64,000 nt of DNA from Streptomyces sp. NBC_01549 (GCF_026339955.1 NZ_JAPEPW010000001.1:4521001-4585000), one strand, 5' to 3'. Positions 1-9,229 are shown, counted from the stretch's first letter. Notes: generated by a model not told the origin, from the letters alone. A program made the numbers and translations.

Positions 1-222
1 CGCACGGCGCGTCAGCACTTCCCGGACTTCTCTCTCGTTCGGGTGCACAAGCACTTCATGCACGCACCGCCGCTGCCAGTCCACGCTCTTCCCGGTGGCC
101 GCGTCGCGGGCTGGCACCTGTGGGTCCACATGAGGCCGAAGTGGCGGACTGATGAGTCGGCGGCGACGAGCACCTCCGAGACAACCGCGGAATGGTGCGG
201 TCCCGCGACGAAGGACCGGTAG
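1..222 (+). CDS. 3' end of an unidentified gene (partial at left edge)
   Basis: Frame 1 is open from the first base to a TAG at 220-222 and gives 73 residues. Most codons end in G or C, as expected for a real gene here. The peptide is rich in His and Trp (for example HKHFMH and GWHLWVHMRPKW), and no domain was recognised. The position beside exopolysaccharide genes suggests a surface-polysaccharide enzyme, which is only inference. The start lies outside the window. The 223-363 stretch that follows holds no gene I can support. Confidence 0.35.
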   Translation, partial: RTARQHFPDFSLVRVHKHFMHAPPLPVHALPGGRVAGWHLWVHMRPKWRTDESAATSTSETTAEWCGPATKDR

Positions 223-363
223 GCGCCGGTGTTGCTGTCAGCAGTGCGCGGGCACTCGGACGCGGGCCGGGAGATACCCAGCAGCGTGAGCCCGGCCGAC
301 GACGCAGTGTCTTCTGCGGTTGGACGATGCCTGCGCTCAGCTGACCGGCGACGTGCTGGCGGG

Positions 364-1623
364 CTACGAGGCGGCCGCCGTCGGCTGAACGGCCACGGCG
401 GCGGGCTGTGGCCGCCTTGGCAGGGCGGTGTGAAGAGCGGTCAGCGCGTCCAGAAGGGGAGCGGTGCTCCACCTGGGTGATTCCCAGAGGGCCCTGTTCC
501 CATGGGAGCCGCCCGCCCGCGTGTCCGTGTTGAGGCCCGGGTAGCGGTCCACCACGGCCGCTAGCACGGCGTACGCGAAGTCGGTAGCGGCGAAGCCGCG
601 TTCGGCCGCCCACGCCGCCATCCGTACCGCTGTCGCGTCGTTGTTCGGGTCCCGTCTGCTCCGGCCGTCCGCGAAGTAGCGGGGCAGGGGGCCGTCGAAC
701 AGGTGCCGCAGGTAGTGGGCCGCTCCCCGTTCGAGGGGGCGTCGGACGTCGACGCCGAGCAGCGTTCCCGCCTGTTCGAGGCGCAGCAGCACGTACCCCG
801 TGTGGAAGCCGTCCACCCAGCCCAGCCGCGGGTCCCGTCCGTAGGGCCACGAGCCCTCGGGGCGCTGCCCGTCCAGGCTCACCTCGACGGCACCGTGGGC
901 GGCATCGGTCAGGCGGTTCGCCAGTTCGGCGGGCAGCGTCCCGGTGCGGGCCAGGCGGGCGGCGAGCGCGGCACCCATGAGGTTGGCGTTGTGGACGAGG
1001 ACGTCACTGGCCGGTGTGTAGGTGAAGAACTCGCCGTTGTACAGGTGTTCCAGGAGCCCGCGCGCAAGGGACCGTACCGCCTCGTCGTCGAGCGTCCCGG
1101 TGTCCAGACAGCCGTCCGCGCAGAAGGTGGTGGCCACGAGGTTCGGGACGGAGGCGGGGTAGTACGCCCAGCGGGTCTGCACGTCGAACTCGTAGCGCCA
1201 CAGCCCGGCGTGGCGCCCGGAGAGCTGCTCGGCGGCCGCCGACCGGCCCAGTCGCAGGGCGCGCTCCCGCCACACGGGGGAGGCCGAGAGCCTGGCGCAG
1301 GCGCCGGCCGCGGTGCCGACGGCCGTCGCGGTGCGCAGCGGGTGAATGCCCAGGACCGGACGCAGGTCGATCCGGCTGCGTTTGACGGTCTGCAGGAGCA
1401 CCTGGCGAAGCACACGGTGCACGGCCAGCCGTCCCAGCGGGCCGGTCAGCCCGTCGTACGGGTCCGGGCCCGCCCAGTCGCGGGCGTCGGCCCACCGGAA
1501 GAGCCGGTCGGTCAGGGCGAGCACGTCCGTGGCCTCGTTGGGCGAGCCGAGGCGGCCCGGGGCGCGGCGGTCCGGGCCGAAACGGTCCCGGGGTGAGTGG
1601 TCGGTGGGGGTTCCGGTCGGCAT
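364..1623 (-). CDS. Alpha-toroid (prenyltransferase / six-hairpin-like) protein of exopolysaccharide locus
   Basis: A 419-residue soluble protein with no signal peptide. Its helical composition and repeated motifs such as EGSWPYG, WVDGFHTGYVLLRL, GAAHYLRHLFD and the DPNNDATAVRMAAWA segment resemble alpha/alpha-barrel enzymes: squalene-cyclase-like repeats or six-hairpin glycosidases. Such proteins recur in bacterial exopolysaccharide clusters, where they may act on lipid-linked or secreted glycan. The precise reaction is unknown. The gene is downstream of the sugar transferase on the same strand with a 96-bp gap, so it is probably co-transcribed. The ATG at 1623 has an aggag motif a few bases upstream. 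The long opposite-strand frames over it are shadows. Confidence 0.7.
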   Translation of the reverse strand: MPTGTPTDHSPRDRFGPDRRAPGRLGSPNEATDVLALTDRLFRWADARDWAGPDPYDGLTGPLGRLAVHRVLRQVLLQTVKRSRIDLRPVLGIHPLRTATAVGTAAGACARLSASPVWRERALRLGRSAAAEQLSGRHAGLWRYEFDVQTRWAYYPASVPNLVATTFCADGCLDTGTLDDEAVRSLARGLLEHLYNGEFFTYTPASDVLVHNANLMGAALAARLARTGTLPAELANRLTDAAHGAVEVSLDGQRPEGSWPYGRDPRLGWVDGFHTGYVLLRLEQAGTLLGVDVRRPLERGAAHYLRHLFDGPLPRYFADGRSRRDPNNDATAVRMAAWAAERGFAATDFAYAVLAAVVDRYPGLNTDTRAGGSHGNRALWESPRWSTAPLLDALTALHTALPRRPQPAAVAVQPTAAAS

Positions 1624-1719
1624 GGGCCCTCCAGGAGGATCGCCGGTGCTGGTGGATGTCCGTGGACGTCAGCGGATGTCGTCGGTGCTGTCGGGTGTGA
1701 TGGCGGGGCGGGCAGCCGC

Positions 1720-3213
1720 TCAGTAGGCGCCCCTGCCCGCCACGACGGCTCCCACCGTCCGGCACAGCACCCCGAGGTCCCCCGACGGGGACCAGTTGTC
1801 CACGTACCTGAGGTCCAGGGCGACCGTCTCGTCCCAGGAGAGGTCGGAGCGGCCGCTGACCTGCCACAGGCCGGTGAGCCCCGGCTTGACGGCCAGCCGG
1901 CGCCGCTCCACCTCGTCGTAACCGGCGGCCTCGTCGGGCAGCGGCGGTCGCGGACCGACCAGGGACATGTGTCCCTGCACCACGTTGAACAGCTGGGGCA
2001 GTTCGTCCAGGGAGCAGCGGCGCAGCACCCGTCCGACGCGGGTGATCCGCGGGTCACGGCGGATCTTGAACATGCGGCCGTCCTGCTCGTTGGTCCCGGT
2101 CAGCTGATACCTCAGCCGCTCCGCGTCGGCGACCATGGTGCGGAACTTGGCCATGGTGAACGGTTTTCCGCCGCGTCCGATGCGCGTCTGCCGGTGCACG
2201 GCGGGGCCCGGGGAGTCCATCCGTACGGCGAGGGCCAGCGCCACGAACACCGGGGCGAGCAGCGCGATCAGCAGCGCCGCGCCCAGCCGGTCCGTCACCG
2301 ACTTGAACAGCGTCGCGAGCCCCCGCCGCAGGGGCGGGGCCACGGCCAGCATGGTGAGCCCGGCCACGGAGAGGACGCCCACCCGACGCCCGGCGACCTC
2401 GGCCAGACCCGGTACGACCACGAGCGGGCACTCCTCGCCGTGCAGGGCCCACGACAGCCGCCGCAGGCGCGTTCCGTGCATGTACGGTCCCGGCACGACG
2501 AGGACCACGTCCGCGTAGAGCCGCCGGGCCGCCTCCAGCACCGGGGCGGAGTCGGCCGAAGGGCGTGGCGGTGCCTGCCGGCCGATACGGGTGGCGACCG
2601 GGGCCAGTGCGTGCGGGTCCTCGTCGCCGATCGGGCACACCCCGACGACGACGAACTCGTGGTCGGTCCGCTTCGCGAGGTGGCTCACCAGACCGTCGAC
2701 AGCGTTCGCCTCCCCGATCACCAGGGCCCTACGGACGGCCCGGCCGTCGCGGCGTCGCGCGACCAGATGACGGTGGATCAGATTCTGCACGGCGGCGCTC
2801 ATCGGGGCGCAGGGCACCAGGGCCGTCAGCGCGAGGAGGAACGGGGACTCCTCGCCTGTCGCCGCCCGCACCACCGCGAGCAGTCCGATCAGCACCGGCC
2901 AGTCCTGCAGCACGGAGCCGATGTTGTCGCGCTCACCGAGACGGTGCCCGCTGTAGCGGTCCCGTGTGCCGCGCACGAGAAGCCATGCCGCGGCCGCCAC
3001 CATCGCGTAGGCCGCGGCATGCGTGCCGCCGGCCAGCGCGAAGGCCAGATACACCGGCACGGCGGCGCAGGTCACGTCGCCGATGACGGCGGCCGGGGCG
3101 TACCAGACGGGCTTGCCGGTGCGGCGGCCGGTCGGCGGCTGCTCCCGGATGACCTGTGCCTGCGCAGGTCTTGCCACTGGTACGTGGGGCATCGTCTCCC
3201 CGAACAGCCACAT
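1720..3213 (-). CDS. Exopolysaccharide polyprenyl glycosylphosphotransferase (WcaJ/WbaP family)
   Basis: Transfers a sugar-1-phosphate to undecaprenyl phosphate at the membrane, which starts assembly of a polysaccharide repeat unit. The 497-residue protein has N-terminal hydrophobic helices, a central CoA-binding-like domain (ALVIGEANAVDGLV), another membrane stretch near residues 290-310 (LGAALLIALLAPVFVALALA), then the catalytic Bac_transf domain with DSPGPAVHRQTRIGRGGKPF, KFRTM, CSLDELPQLFNV, MSLVGPRPPLP and KPGLTGLWQVSGRS. These motifs are diagnostic and intact. A GGAGG sits five bases before the ATG at 3213. The neighbours (tyrosine kinase, phosphatase, DUF4012) fit a Wzx/Wzy-type export route. 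Confidence 0.93.
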   Translation of the reverse strand: MWLFGETMPHVPVARPAQAQVIREQPPTGRRTGKPVWYAPAAVIGDVTCAAVPVYLAFALAGGTHAAAYAMVAAAAWLLVRGTRDRYSGHRLGERDNIGSVLQDWPVLIGLLAVVRAATGEESPFLLALTALVPCAPMSAAVQNLIHRHLVARRRDGRAVRRALVIGEANAVDGLVSHLAKRTDHEFVVVGVCPIGDEDPHALAPVATRIGRQAPPRPSADSAPVLEAARRLYADVVLVVPGPYMHGTRLRRLSWALHGEECPLVVVPGLAEVAGRRVGVLSVAGLTMLAVAPPLRRGLATLFKSVTDRLGAALLIALLAPVFVALALAVRMDSPGPAVHRQTRIGRGGKPFTMAKFRTMVADAERLRYQLTGTNEQDGRMFKIRRDPRITRVGRVLRRCSLDELPQLFNVVQGHMSLVGPRPPLPDEAAGYDEVERRRLAVKPGLTGLWQVSGRSDLSWDETVALDLRYVDNWSPSGDLGVLCRTVGAVVAGRGAY

Positions 3214-3443
3214 TCGCCCTCCAAGCGCATCAAAAAAGGACTATTCGAGTGTGAAGGGCTGCCCGGTGAACAGTGGGGCGCGACGCTGGGCTGTGGGCAA
3301 TTCTCACCCGATGAGCAGAGCGCCTTGCCTCGTGCATATGCGGACGCCCGGGCCGGGGGTGAGAGGTCCCGGGAGGGTACGGAAAAGGGAGTCGGGAGGG
3401 CACGGAAAGGTGTGCGGGGCCGCGCGTCCGTCAGGCCGGGGAG

Positions 3444-4277
3444 TCAGGCCGGGGTCAGCGCGACACGGAAGATTCTGGGCCAGAACTTCCCGGTGATCAG
3501 GAACTGACGGGTGCCGGGGACCGCAGCGATACCGTTCAGCGTGGACCCCGGGACGAGTTCGTCGTCGCGCAGCAGGCCCGAGGCGTCGATGCTCGCCGTC
3601 ACCGCTCCGGTGGCGGGATCGATGCGCACGATCCGGTCGGTGAAGAGCACGTTCGCATACACGGCGGCGCCGACGCACTCCAGCTCGTTCAGCTCCGTCA
3701 CCGGCCGGCCCCCTTCGGTCACGGCGACCTCGCCCTTCTTCGCGAGCGTCCTGGGGTCACGGAACGTCAGCAGTGACGAGCCGTCGCTGGTCACCAGCCG
3801 GTGCCGGGCCCGATCGAAGCACACGCCCCAGCCGTCGTCCTGGTACGGGACGCGACGCACCTCCTTGAGCGTCTTGACGTCGCGCTCGATGGCGGTCCGG
3901 TTCCGCCAGGTGAGTTGCCACAGGGTTCGGCCGAGCACGGTGATGCCCTCGCCGAACAAGGGTGCGGGGAGGGCCGTGCGGACCGTGGGCTTCTTGCCCA
4001 AAGGCCCCGCTCGTACCGAGGACCGGCCGGAGATGCCGGTGCCTTCGTAGAGTGTGTCGCCGGCCATCTCGAGTCCCTCGGTGAACGCCTGCGGGTCGTG
4101 CGGAAAGGTCTTCAGCACCTTGACCCGCAGGTGCTCGACCCGGTGCGCGGCTACCCGCCGCCCCTCCGCGGCCCCGCCTGCAGGATCGTCCGCGGCGCGC
4201 TCTCCCGTCGCGCACGACGCGAGCAGCAGCACACCCAGGAGCACGGCTGCCCCGGTACGGCGCAAGCGCTCAGACAC
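3444..4277 (-). CDS. Glutaminyl-peptide cyclotransferase, lipoprotein (plant/bacterial QC type)
   Basis: Converts N-terminal glutamine of proteins or peptides into pyroglutamate outside the cell. The 277-residue protein has a lipoprotein signal with lipobox LLASC around residue 22. The five-bladed propeller follows, with family motifs FPHDPQAFTEGLE, GDTLYEGTGISGRSS, LWQLTWRN, DGWGVCFD, SDGSSLLTFRDP, ELNELEC and VPGSTLNGIAAVPG. Its ATG overlaps the stop of the upstream DUF4012 gene by 8 bp, so the two are translationally coupled. Placement in an exopolysaccharide locus is seen in other actinobacteria, but the substrate is unknown; the secreted LAETG protein two genes upstream is one candidate. 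Confidence 0.9.
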   Translation of the reverse strand: MSERLRRTGAAVLLGVLLLASCATGERAADDPAGGAAEGRRVAAHRVEHLRVKVLKTFPHDPQAFTEGLEMAGDTLYEGTGISGRSSVRAGPLGKKPTVRTALPAPLFGEGITVLGRTLWQLTWRNRTAIERDVKTLKEVRRVPYQDDGWGVCFDRARHRLVTSDGSSLLTFRDPRTLAKKGEVAVTEGGRPVTELNELECVGAAVYANVLFTDRIVRIDPATGAVTASIDASGLLRDDELVPGSTLNGIAAVPGTRQFLITGKFWPRIFRVALTPA

Positions 4278-6156
4278 GGCAGGAACCCCCCGGTTTCAGT
4301 GTGGCTCGCAGGGGCGTCACCAGGGACTGCCGCAGAAGGACCGGGGCGCGGTCCGCGTGCGGCTCCAGCAGGTGCAGCACCAGCGTGCGGCGGGAGCGGG
4401 CGGGCAGCTCCAGGTCCAGCGTGTACACGGAATGGCCGCGTTCGACGCCGGGCGCGAGCTGCGCCAGGCGGCCGTCCAGGGTGGCGCCGGTCAGGGTGGC
4501 GCCGACGCCCGCGTAGTACGACACCAGGAGCCGGTTGTCACCCGGCCGGGTGCGGTAGGGCGGGGAGTCCCCCCGCAGCGTGACGTAACCGGGCAGCCCG
4601 GAGACCGGGGCCCGGTTGGTCAGGGTCACGGTGACGGTGACCGGACGGTCGCCGCTGGAGCAGCCGTTCGCTTCCCAGACCAGGCTCCGGTCGAGGTAGT
4701 AGTCCAGCTTGCCGCCGGCCGCGTTGTTCACCACCAGCCCCGCGAAGGGGCCGGGAGTCTCCGGGAGCGCGCCCGAGTAGGGGCGCGACTCGATGAGACG
4801 TTGCTCCGCCGCGTGCGCGCTCCACACCTTCAGCCGTCCGTCCCGCTGGGCGTCGTTCAGGGCGACGAGCAGGGCGGGCAGCCGGCGCATGTCGCCGGTC
4901 GCGGTGATCAGGGGTCCGGCGGCGGCGCGGGCCGCCTCGACGAAGAACGCCTTGCGCCGGGCGACGTCGTCGTACATCGCGTAGCTGGCCCGTTCGGTGA
5001 GGTCCACGACGTTGTCGGCGGTGAGCTCGGTGCCGCCCGCCATGCGGGCCGGGCCGGTGACGCGCAGGAAACGGCTCAACGTGGTGGGGTCGACGGCGAA
5101 CACACCGTCCACGCGCTCGCCGGTGTGTTCGCGCCACGCCGCGGCCCAGATGCGGGCCGCGTAGGGGAAGTGCGGGCTCATGTTGGAGTTGGCCCAGACG
5201 CGGGTGGGCTCGCTGCCCTGGTAGCGGGCCGCGAAGTCGGCTCCCAGGTCGAGGTCCGTCTTCGCCGTGGCCATCTCGGTGTTGTTGCCGAACCGCTCGA
5301 AGGACAGATGACCCCGGTCGGCCGACAGTACGGCGAAAGCCCCCGGAACACCCCCGGTACCACGCGCCTCCGCGATGTTCTGGAACGCGAGGAAATAGCG
5401 CCGTTCCCCTTGGGCGCCAAGCATGGGCGGCAGGACGCGGGCCGCCAGGGAGGCGTCGGTCATCACCGGGCCGAGGCGGTCGATCTGCCGCGCGAGCCCG
5501 GCCCGGGCCCGGTCGGCCGCCGGCAACCAGGTGGACCGGGGCAGCCCGTGCACATCGGCCCGCACCTCGGCCGCGGCGCGGGCGGCCCGGACGACTTCCG
5601 GCGCGTGCTTCTGCAAGGTCATGAGGGCCTCGGACATGCCGTCACCGCGGCTGTCCGGCGTGGGCGTCGGCAGGGCTCGCACCAGTGGGGACAGCACATC
5701 GCCGGCCAGCCGGTCGGCCGCGTACGCGGCCCCGCGCGCGATCCTGAGCGGGCCGCCGAGGAAGGGCAGCGCGGCCGCGGGGTACCAGGCAGGGCCGGTG
5801 GTGAGGCGATGCGCCCGAGCGGCGTGGGCGGCGGCGGAACGCACCTCCCGTTCCCGCTCCCGGGCGGAGGCGGGCACGGCACCGGAGGCGCCGCCGGGCG
5901 CGGGCGCCACCGACTGCCGCAGCGCGTCGAGGTCCCGCCCGGCCGCGATCAGCTCCGAACGGGCGAGCAGCCCGGTGACGCCGATCCAGACGGCGCCGGC
6001 CAGGGGAAGCGCTGCGGCGGCCAGCAGGGTGTTCCTGAGCAGACGACGGCGGCCCGGTGCCCCCTCGCGGGAGCGGCCGGGCCCGCGCATGCGGAAGGCG
6101 TCTCGGCCGGGGCCGGGATACCGTGGTTCCGCCGTGCCGGTGTCTTGCTCCGTCAT
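4270..6156 (-). CDS. DUF4012 domain membrane-anchored protein
   Basis: A 628-residue protein with an Arg-rich cytoplasmic N-terminus, one transmembrane helix near residues 36-65 (LLRNTLLAAAALPLAGAVWI) and a large extracellular DUF4012 domain. Recognisable family segments are RRYFLAFQNIAEARGTGG, VFAVDPTTLSRFLRVTGP and DNVVDLTERASYAMYDD. DUF4012 proteins commonly accompany exopolysaccharide or teichoic-type glycan genes and share features with LytR-like enzymes, but their reaction is not established. The gene overlaps both neighbours by 4-8 bp (ATGA-type junctions), so surface protein, DUF4012 protein and glutaminyl cyclase form one tightly coupled operon. Confidence 0.85.
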   Translation of the reverse strand: MTEQDTGTAEPRYPGPGRDAFRMRGPGRSREGAPGRRRLLRNTLLAAAALPLAGAVWIGVTGLLARSELIAAGRDLDALRQSVAPAPGGASGAVPASAREREREVRSAAAHAARAHRLTTGPAWYPAAALPFLGGPLRIARGAAYAADRLAGDVLSPLVRALPTPTPDSRGDGMSEALMTLQKHAPEVVRAARAAAEVRADVHGLPRSTWLPAADRARAGLARQIDRLGPVMTDASLAARVLPPMLGAQGERRYFLAFQNIAEARGTGGVPGAFAVLSADRGHLSFERFGNNTEMATAKTDLDLGADFAARYQGSEPTRVWANSNMSPHFPYAARIWAAAWREHTGERVDGVFAVDPTTLSRFLRVTGPARMAGGTELTADNVVDLTERASYAMYDDVARRKAFFVEAARAAAGPLITATGDMRRLPALLVALNDAQRDGRLKVWSAHAAEQRLIESRPYSGALPETPGPFAGLVVNNAAGGKLDYYLDRSLVWEANGCSSGDRPVTVTVTLTNRAPVSGLPGYVTLRGDSPPYRTRPGDNRLLVSYYAGVGATLTGATLDGRLAQLAPGVERGHSVYTLDLELPARSRRTLVLHLLEPHADRAPVLLRQSLVTPLRATLKPGGSCRV

Positions 6157-6701
6157 GAACTGCGGCGACGGCGCACGGCCAGCATCGTGCCCCCGCCCGC
6201 CGCGACCAGCCCCGCCGCGGTGCCGCCCAGCGCCAGGGCCTTTTCATTGCCTGTTTCCGCCAGGTGCGGCTGGTGATGGGGGTTCCCCGAGCCGCCAGGT
6301 TGGCTGCCTGGCCGACCGAGCCTGCCCTGCACGTTGATGCCGACGGAAAGCGTCAGGTCGGGGTGGCGGGCGGTCAGTTTGAACGTGTGGCCGCCCAGCA
6401 CGGCGTGCCTGGGGATGGTCACCTTGCCTGTGACGACTCCTGTCCTGGTCGCCCTGTACCTGCCCAGGACGACTTCATTCGAGAACAGCGACGCGGTGAC
6501 CAGCTGCCTGGCGGCGAAGCCGGTGCCGACGAAGGTCAGTGCACCTCCGGCAGGCAGCGTGGTGCGGCTTAGGGTGAGGCGTGGGGGCGGTGGCGGGTAC
6601 TGCGCTTGGGCGGTCTGCGCCCCCACCAGCGGTGCCGCGATGAGCACGGCAGCCGATGCTGCCGATGCCAGAGCAACCCGCCATCTGGGCGATGTCGTCA
6701 T
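6153..6701 (-). CDS. LAETG-anchored surface protein, small
   Basis: Encodes about 182 residues: a Sec signal peptide ending near QTAQA, a Pro stretch (YPPPPPR), a single Ig-like domain with the GGALTFVGTGFA pattern, a Pro/Gly/His linker, then LAETG, a hydrophobic helix and an Arg tail. This is the sortase class E motif usual in Streptomyces, so the protein should be linked to the wall or left near the membrane. The ATG at 6701 is preferred over upstream in-frame starts because a gaggag motif precedes it and the signal peptide begins there. Its stop overlaps the DUF4012 start. Confidence 0.82.
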   Translation of the reverse strand: MTTSPRWRVALASAASAAVLIAAPLVGAQTAQAQYPPPPPRLTLSRTTLPAGGALTFVGTGFAARQLVTASLFSNEVVLGRYRATRTGVVTGKVTIPRHAVLGGHTFKLTARHPDLTLSVGINVQGRLGRPGSQPGGSGNPHHQPHLAETGNEKALALGGTAAGLVAAGGGTMLAVRRRRSS

Positions 6702-6998
6702 CTTCTTCACTCTCCTCGACTTCAGTCCGGGCCAAGCCGCAGCGTCGGCCGTGAGCAAAATCTGGGTACCAACATCTAGATACATGGAATAAATGGGATA
6801 TATAGGCATCGACTGGCGTGACGGCGGCCAGAAGCCACCGGATGGTGGAGTGCCCGCTTCCCAATGGCCCACGTTCGGCGGGCCGACACACGGGTGGCTC
6901 CCCGGGTTGGCGCGCGCGAGTCCCTATCGTCGGCTGCATACATAGGGAACAGAACATTCCATTTCGGGTGGTTCCCTCGGTCCCATGAGGGGTGCAGC
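6702..6998. promoter_or_regulatory. Divergent promoter region of the exopolysaccharide locus
   Basis: The region separates the LAETG/DUF4012 operon from the autokinase operon. It holds an AT-rich patch at about 6765-6810, unusual for this window and a likely promoter and regulator binding area. No clear inverted repeat was identified. Confidence 0.5.
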
Positions 6999-8453
6999 TT
7001 GGATCTCCACGGATTCCTGAAGGCTCTTGTCAGACGCTGGCCGACCGTCGTGGTCTGTCTCGTTCTCGCGACCGGGGCGGCGCTCGCCGCGACGAGCTTG
7101 AGCACACCCGTCTACGAGGCCAGGACCCAGCTCTTCGTCGCCACCCGCACCGGCGACGACACCGCCCAGATGAACCAGGGGCAGAGCTTCTCGCAGGCGC
7201 GCGTTCAGTCGTACGCCGCGATCGTGACCACCCGTCAGGTGACCCGGCCCGTGGTGAAGGAACTGCGACTGCGCACCACTCCGGAGGAACTGGCATCGCG
7301 GATCACCGCCGTCGCCCCGCTCAACACCGTGCTCATCGACATCACCGTCCGGGACACCGAGCCCAAGCGTGCGGCGCGCATCGCCAACGCCGTGGCGCAG
7401 CGGTTCAGCGCGGTCGTCGAGCGACTGGAGGCGCCCAAGCGCGCGCCCGGCTCGGAGCGGTCAGGTAAGAGCCTCCGTACGGGCGACGGCACCTCGCCCG
7501 TCTCCCTGGGCGTCACCCAGGAAGCAGTCGCCCCCGCCGGCCCGGTCTCACCCCGCCCACTGCTGAACCTGGCCGCAGGAGTGCTCGGCGGCCTGCTGCT
7601 CGGTGCCGGACTCGTCGTCCTGCGTGAGACCCTCGACACCACTCTCAAGACCAGCGAGGCGCTGGGCGAGTTCACCACGCTGCCGGGTCTCGGCACCATC
7701 CCGTACGACAGGAACGTCCCCAGGCAACCGCTCGTCAGCGCCGACGGGCACTCCCCCCGTGCCGAGGCCTTCCGCAAGCTGCGCACCAACCTGCAGTTCT
7801 CGCAGGTCGACGAGCCGCCCCGGATCATCGCGGTGACAAGTTCGGTGCCTGGTGAGGGCAAGACCAACACCGCGGTGAACCTCGCCCTCTCGCTCGCCGA
7901 AGCAGGTCTCTCCACCTGCCTCGTGGACGGCGACCTCCGCCGACCGTGCGTGGCCTCGACCTTCGGTCTCGTCCAGGACGCAGGTCTGACCACCGTGCTC
8001 ATCGGACAGGCCCGCATCGAGGACGTGATGCAGCAGGCCGACGGCCGGCTCTCGGTTCTCACCAGCGGCGCCGTACCGCCGAACCCCACGGAGCTGCTCG
8101 CCTCGGCGCGCATGGAAGAGGTACTGCGCGAACTGGCGGACACCTACGAGGTCGTGATCGTCGACACCGCGCCGCTGCTGCCGGTCGCCGACACCCTCGG
8201 ACTCGCCTCCTTCGCCCAGGGCGCGCTGCTCGTCGTCCGAGCCTCGAAGACCAGCCGGGAACAGGTCCGCACCGCCGCGGAATCGCTGGACCGCGTGAGT
8301 GTCCGCGTCCTCGGCACCGTCTTCAACATGGCTCCGGTGCCCCGGGGCGATCGCTACGGCACCTACGGGTCGTACGGCGAGCTGCCCGCCCCTCGTGTGT
8401 CGGACCCCCGGAAGGAGACCGCCGCGGCGACACGTCTCGCGGGCGGGAAATGA
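6999..8453 (+). CDS. Wzz-domain / BY-kinase tyrosine autokinase for polysaccharide export
   Basis: A chain-length determinant fused to a bacterial tyrosine kinase. From the TTG at 6999 (agggg six bases upstream) it has 484 residues: a short cytoplasmic start, a first transmembrane helix, a Wzz extracellular part (PVYEARTQLFV), a second helix (LAAGVLGGLLLGAGLVVL), then the kinase with Walker A SSVPGEGKTN, Walker A' CLVDGDLRRP, Walker B VIVDTAP and a C-terminal tyrosine cluster YGTYGSY that would be autophosphorylated. It is coupled to the phosphatase gene by a 4-bp overlap, the classic cycling pair that controls polymer length and export. The longer frame starting at 6864 lacks a ribosome site. 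Confidence 0.92.
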   Translation: MDLHGFLKALVRRWPTVVVCLVLATGAALAATSLSTPVYEARTQLFVATRTGDDTAQMNQGQSFSQARVQSYAAIVTTRQVTRPVVKELRLRTTPEELASRITAVAPLNTVLIDITVRDTEPKRAARIANAVAQRFSAVVERLEAPKRAPGSERSGKSLRTGDGTSPVSLGVTQEAVAPAGPVSPRPLLNLAAGVLGGLLLGAGLVVLRETLDTTLKTSEALGEFTTLPGLGTIPYDRNVPRQPLVSADGHSPRAEAFRKLRTNLQFSQVDEPPRIIAVTSSVPGEGKTNTAVNLALSLAEAGLSTCLVDGDLRRPCVASTFGLVQDAGLTTVLIGQARIEDVMQQADGRLSVLTSGAVPPNPTELLASARMEEVLRELADTYEVVIVDTAPLLPVADTLGLASFAQGALLVVRASKTSREQVRTAAESLDRVSVRVLGTVFNMAPVPRGDRYGTYGSYGELPAPRVSDPRKETAAATRLAGGK

Positions 8454-9076
8454 CCCGGGTCCTGTTCGTCTGCACGGGCAACGTGCACCGCTCGGTGCTC
8501 GCCGAGCGGCTGCTGGCCGCGAGGCTTCCGCCTGGCTCGGCCGTACGGCCGGAGAGCGCCGGAACGCACGCGCGGCCCTGGTCCGGCATGGAGGCCTCCA
8601 CCAGGGCGGTGCTGGAGGACATGGGCGGTGACGGCTCCGGCTTCGCGGCCCGCCCGCTCACCGCGCGGCTCGTCGCGGGAGCGGCGCTGGTTCTCGGGCT
8701 CGCGCACGAACACCGGGAGGCGGCCGTACGGCTCGCGCCGACGGCGCTGCGGCGTTGCTTCACCCTGAAGGAGTTCGTACGTCTCGCTGTGGGGGGAGTC
8801 GACGCGGTGCGGGGAGGGGAAGCGGGCGGGGAAGGTACGGCGACCACGCACGGCGGCGTACCGGATGGCCAGGTCCCGCGGGCCGTGGACGGTTTCGACC
8901 TCGTGGTCGCGGCCACGGCCGGCCGTCGGGGTGCCGTCCCCCCGGTCCCGCCGGCCGAGGACGAGATCCCGGACCCGTGGGGGAGGCCCCACGCCGTGCT
9001 GCACGGGTGCGCGAGCGAGATCGACGGGGCGGTGAGCGCGCTCGCCCGGTTGCTGGACGGCGGAGCGAGCCGCTGA
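8450..9076 (+). CDS. Low-molecular-weight protein-tyrosine phosphatase
   Basis: Dephosphorylates the adjacent tyrosine autokinase. The 208-residue protein begins with the phosphate loop LFVCTGNVHRS, where Cys is the nucleophile and Arg binds phosphate. It has the general-acid region EIPDPWGRP near the C-terminus. The segment around residues 115-150 (RGGEAGGEGTATTHGGV) is longer than usual and looks like a flexible insertion. The ATG overlaps the kinase stop (ATGA). Nothing recognisable lies in the following 150 bp before the convergent regulator gene. Confidence 0.9.
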   Translation: MTRVLFVCTGNVHRSVLAERLLAARLPPGSAVRPESAGTHARPWSGMEASTRAVLEDMGGDGSGFAARPLTARLVAGAALVLGLAHEHREAAVRLAPTALRRCFTLKEFVRLAVGGVDAVRGGEAGGEGTATTHGGVPDGQVPRAVDGFDLVVAATAGRRGAVPPVPPAEDEIPDPWGRPHAVLHGCASEIDGAVSALARLLDGGASR

Positions 9077-9229
9077 GCCGAAAGTCCGTGCGCCAGGTGA
9101 GCGGCTCGAGTGGGGGGCGGAACCCGGCGGATTGACGGTGGATCACGTCGGGGTCGGGTTCTCTCGGGATGACGCAGTGTCAGCAGCCGGGCTGCGACGG
9201 AAGGACTCCGAGGATGCGCTCCGCCCGCG

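Noticed and set aside
6793..6945. 50-codon plus-strand frame MGYIGIDWRDGG... in the exopolysaccharide promoter region
   Set aside because: The ribosome site is weak, there is no family, and it lies over the AT-rich divergent promoter, so it was not called as a gene.
9169..9229. Small plus-strand start MTQCQQPGCDG between the phosphatase and the response regulator
   Set aside because: The frame runs on antisense into the regulator gene and has no clear ribosome site.
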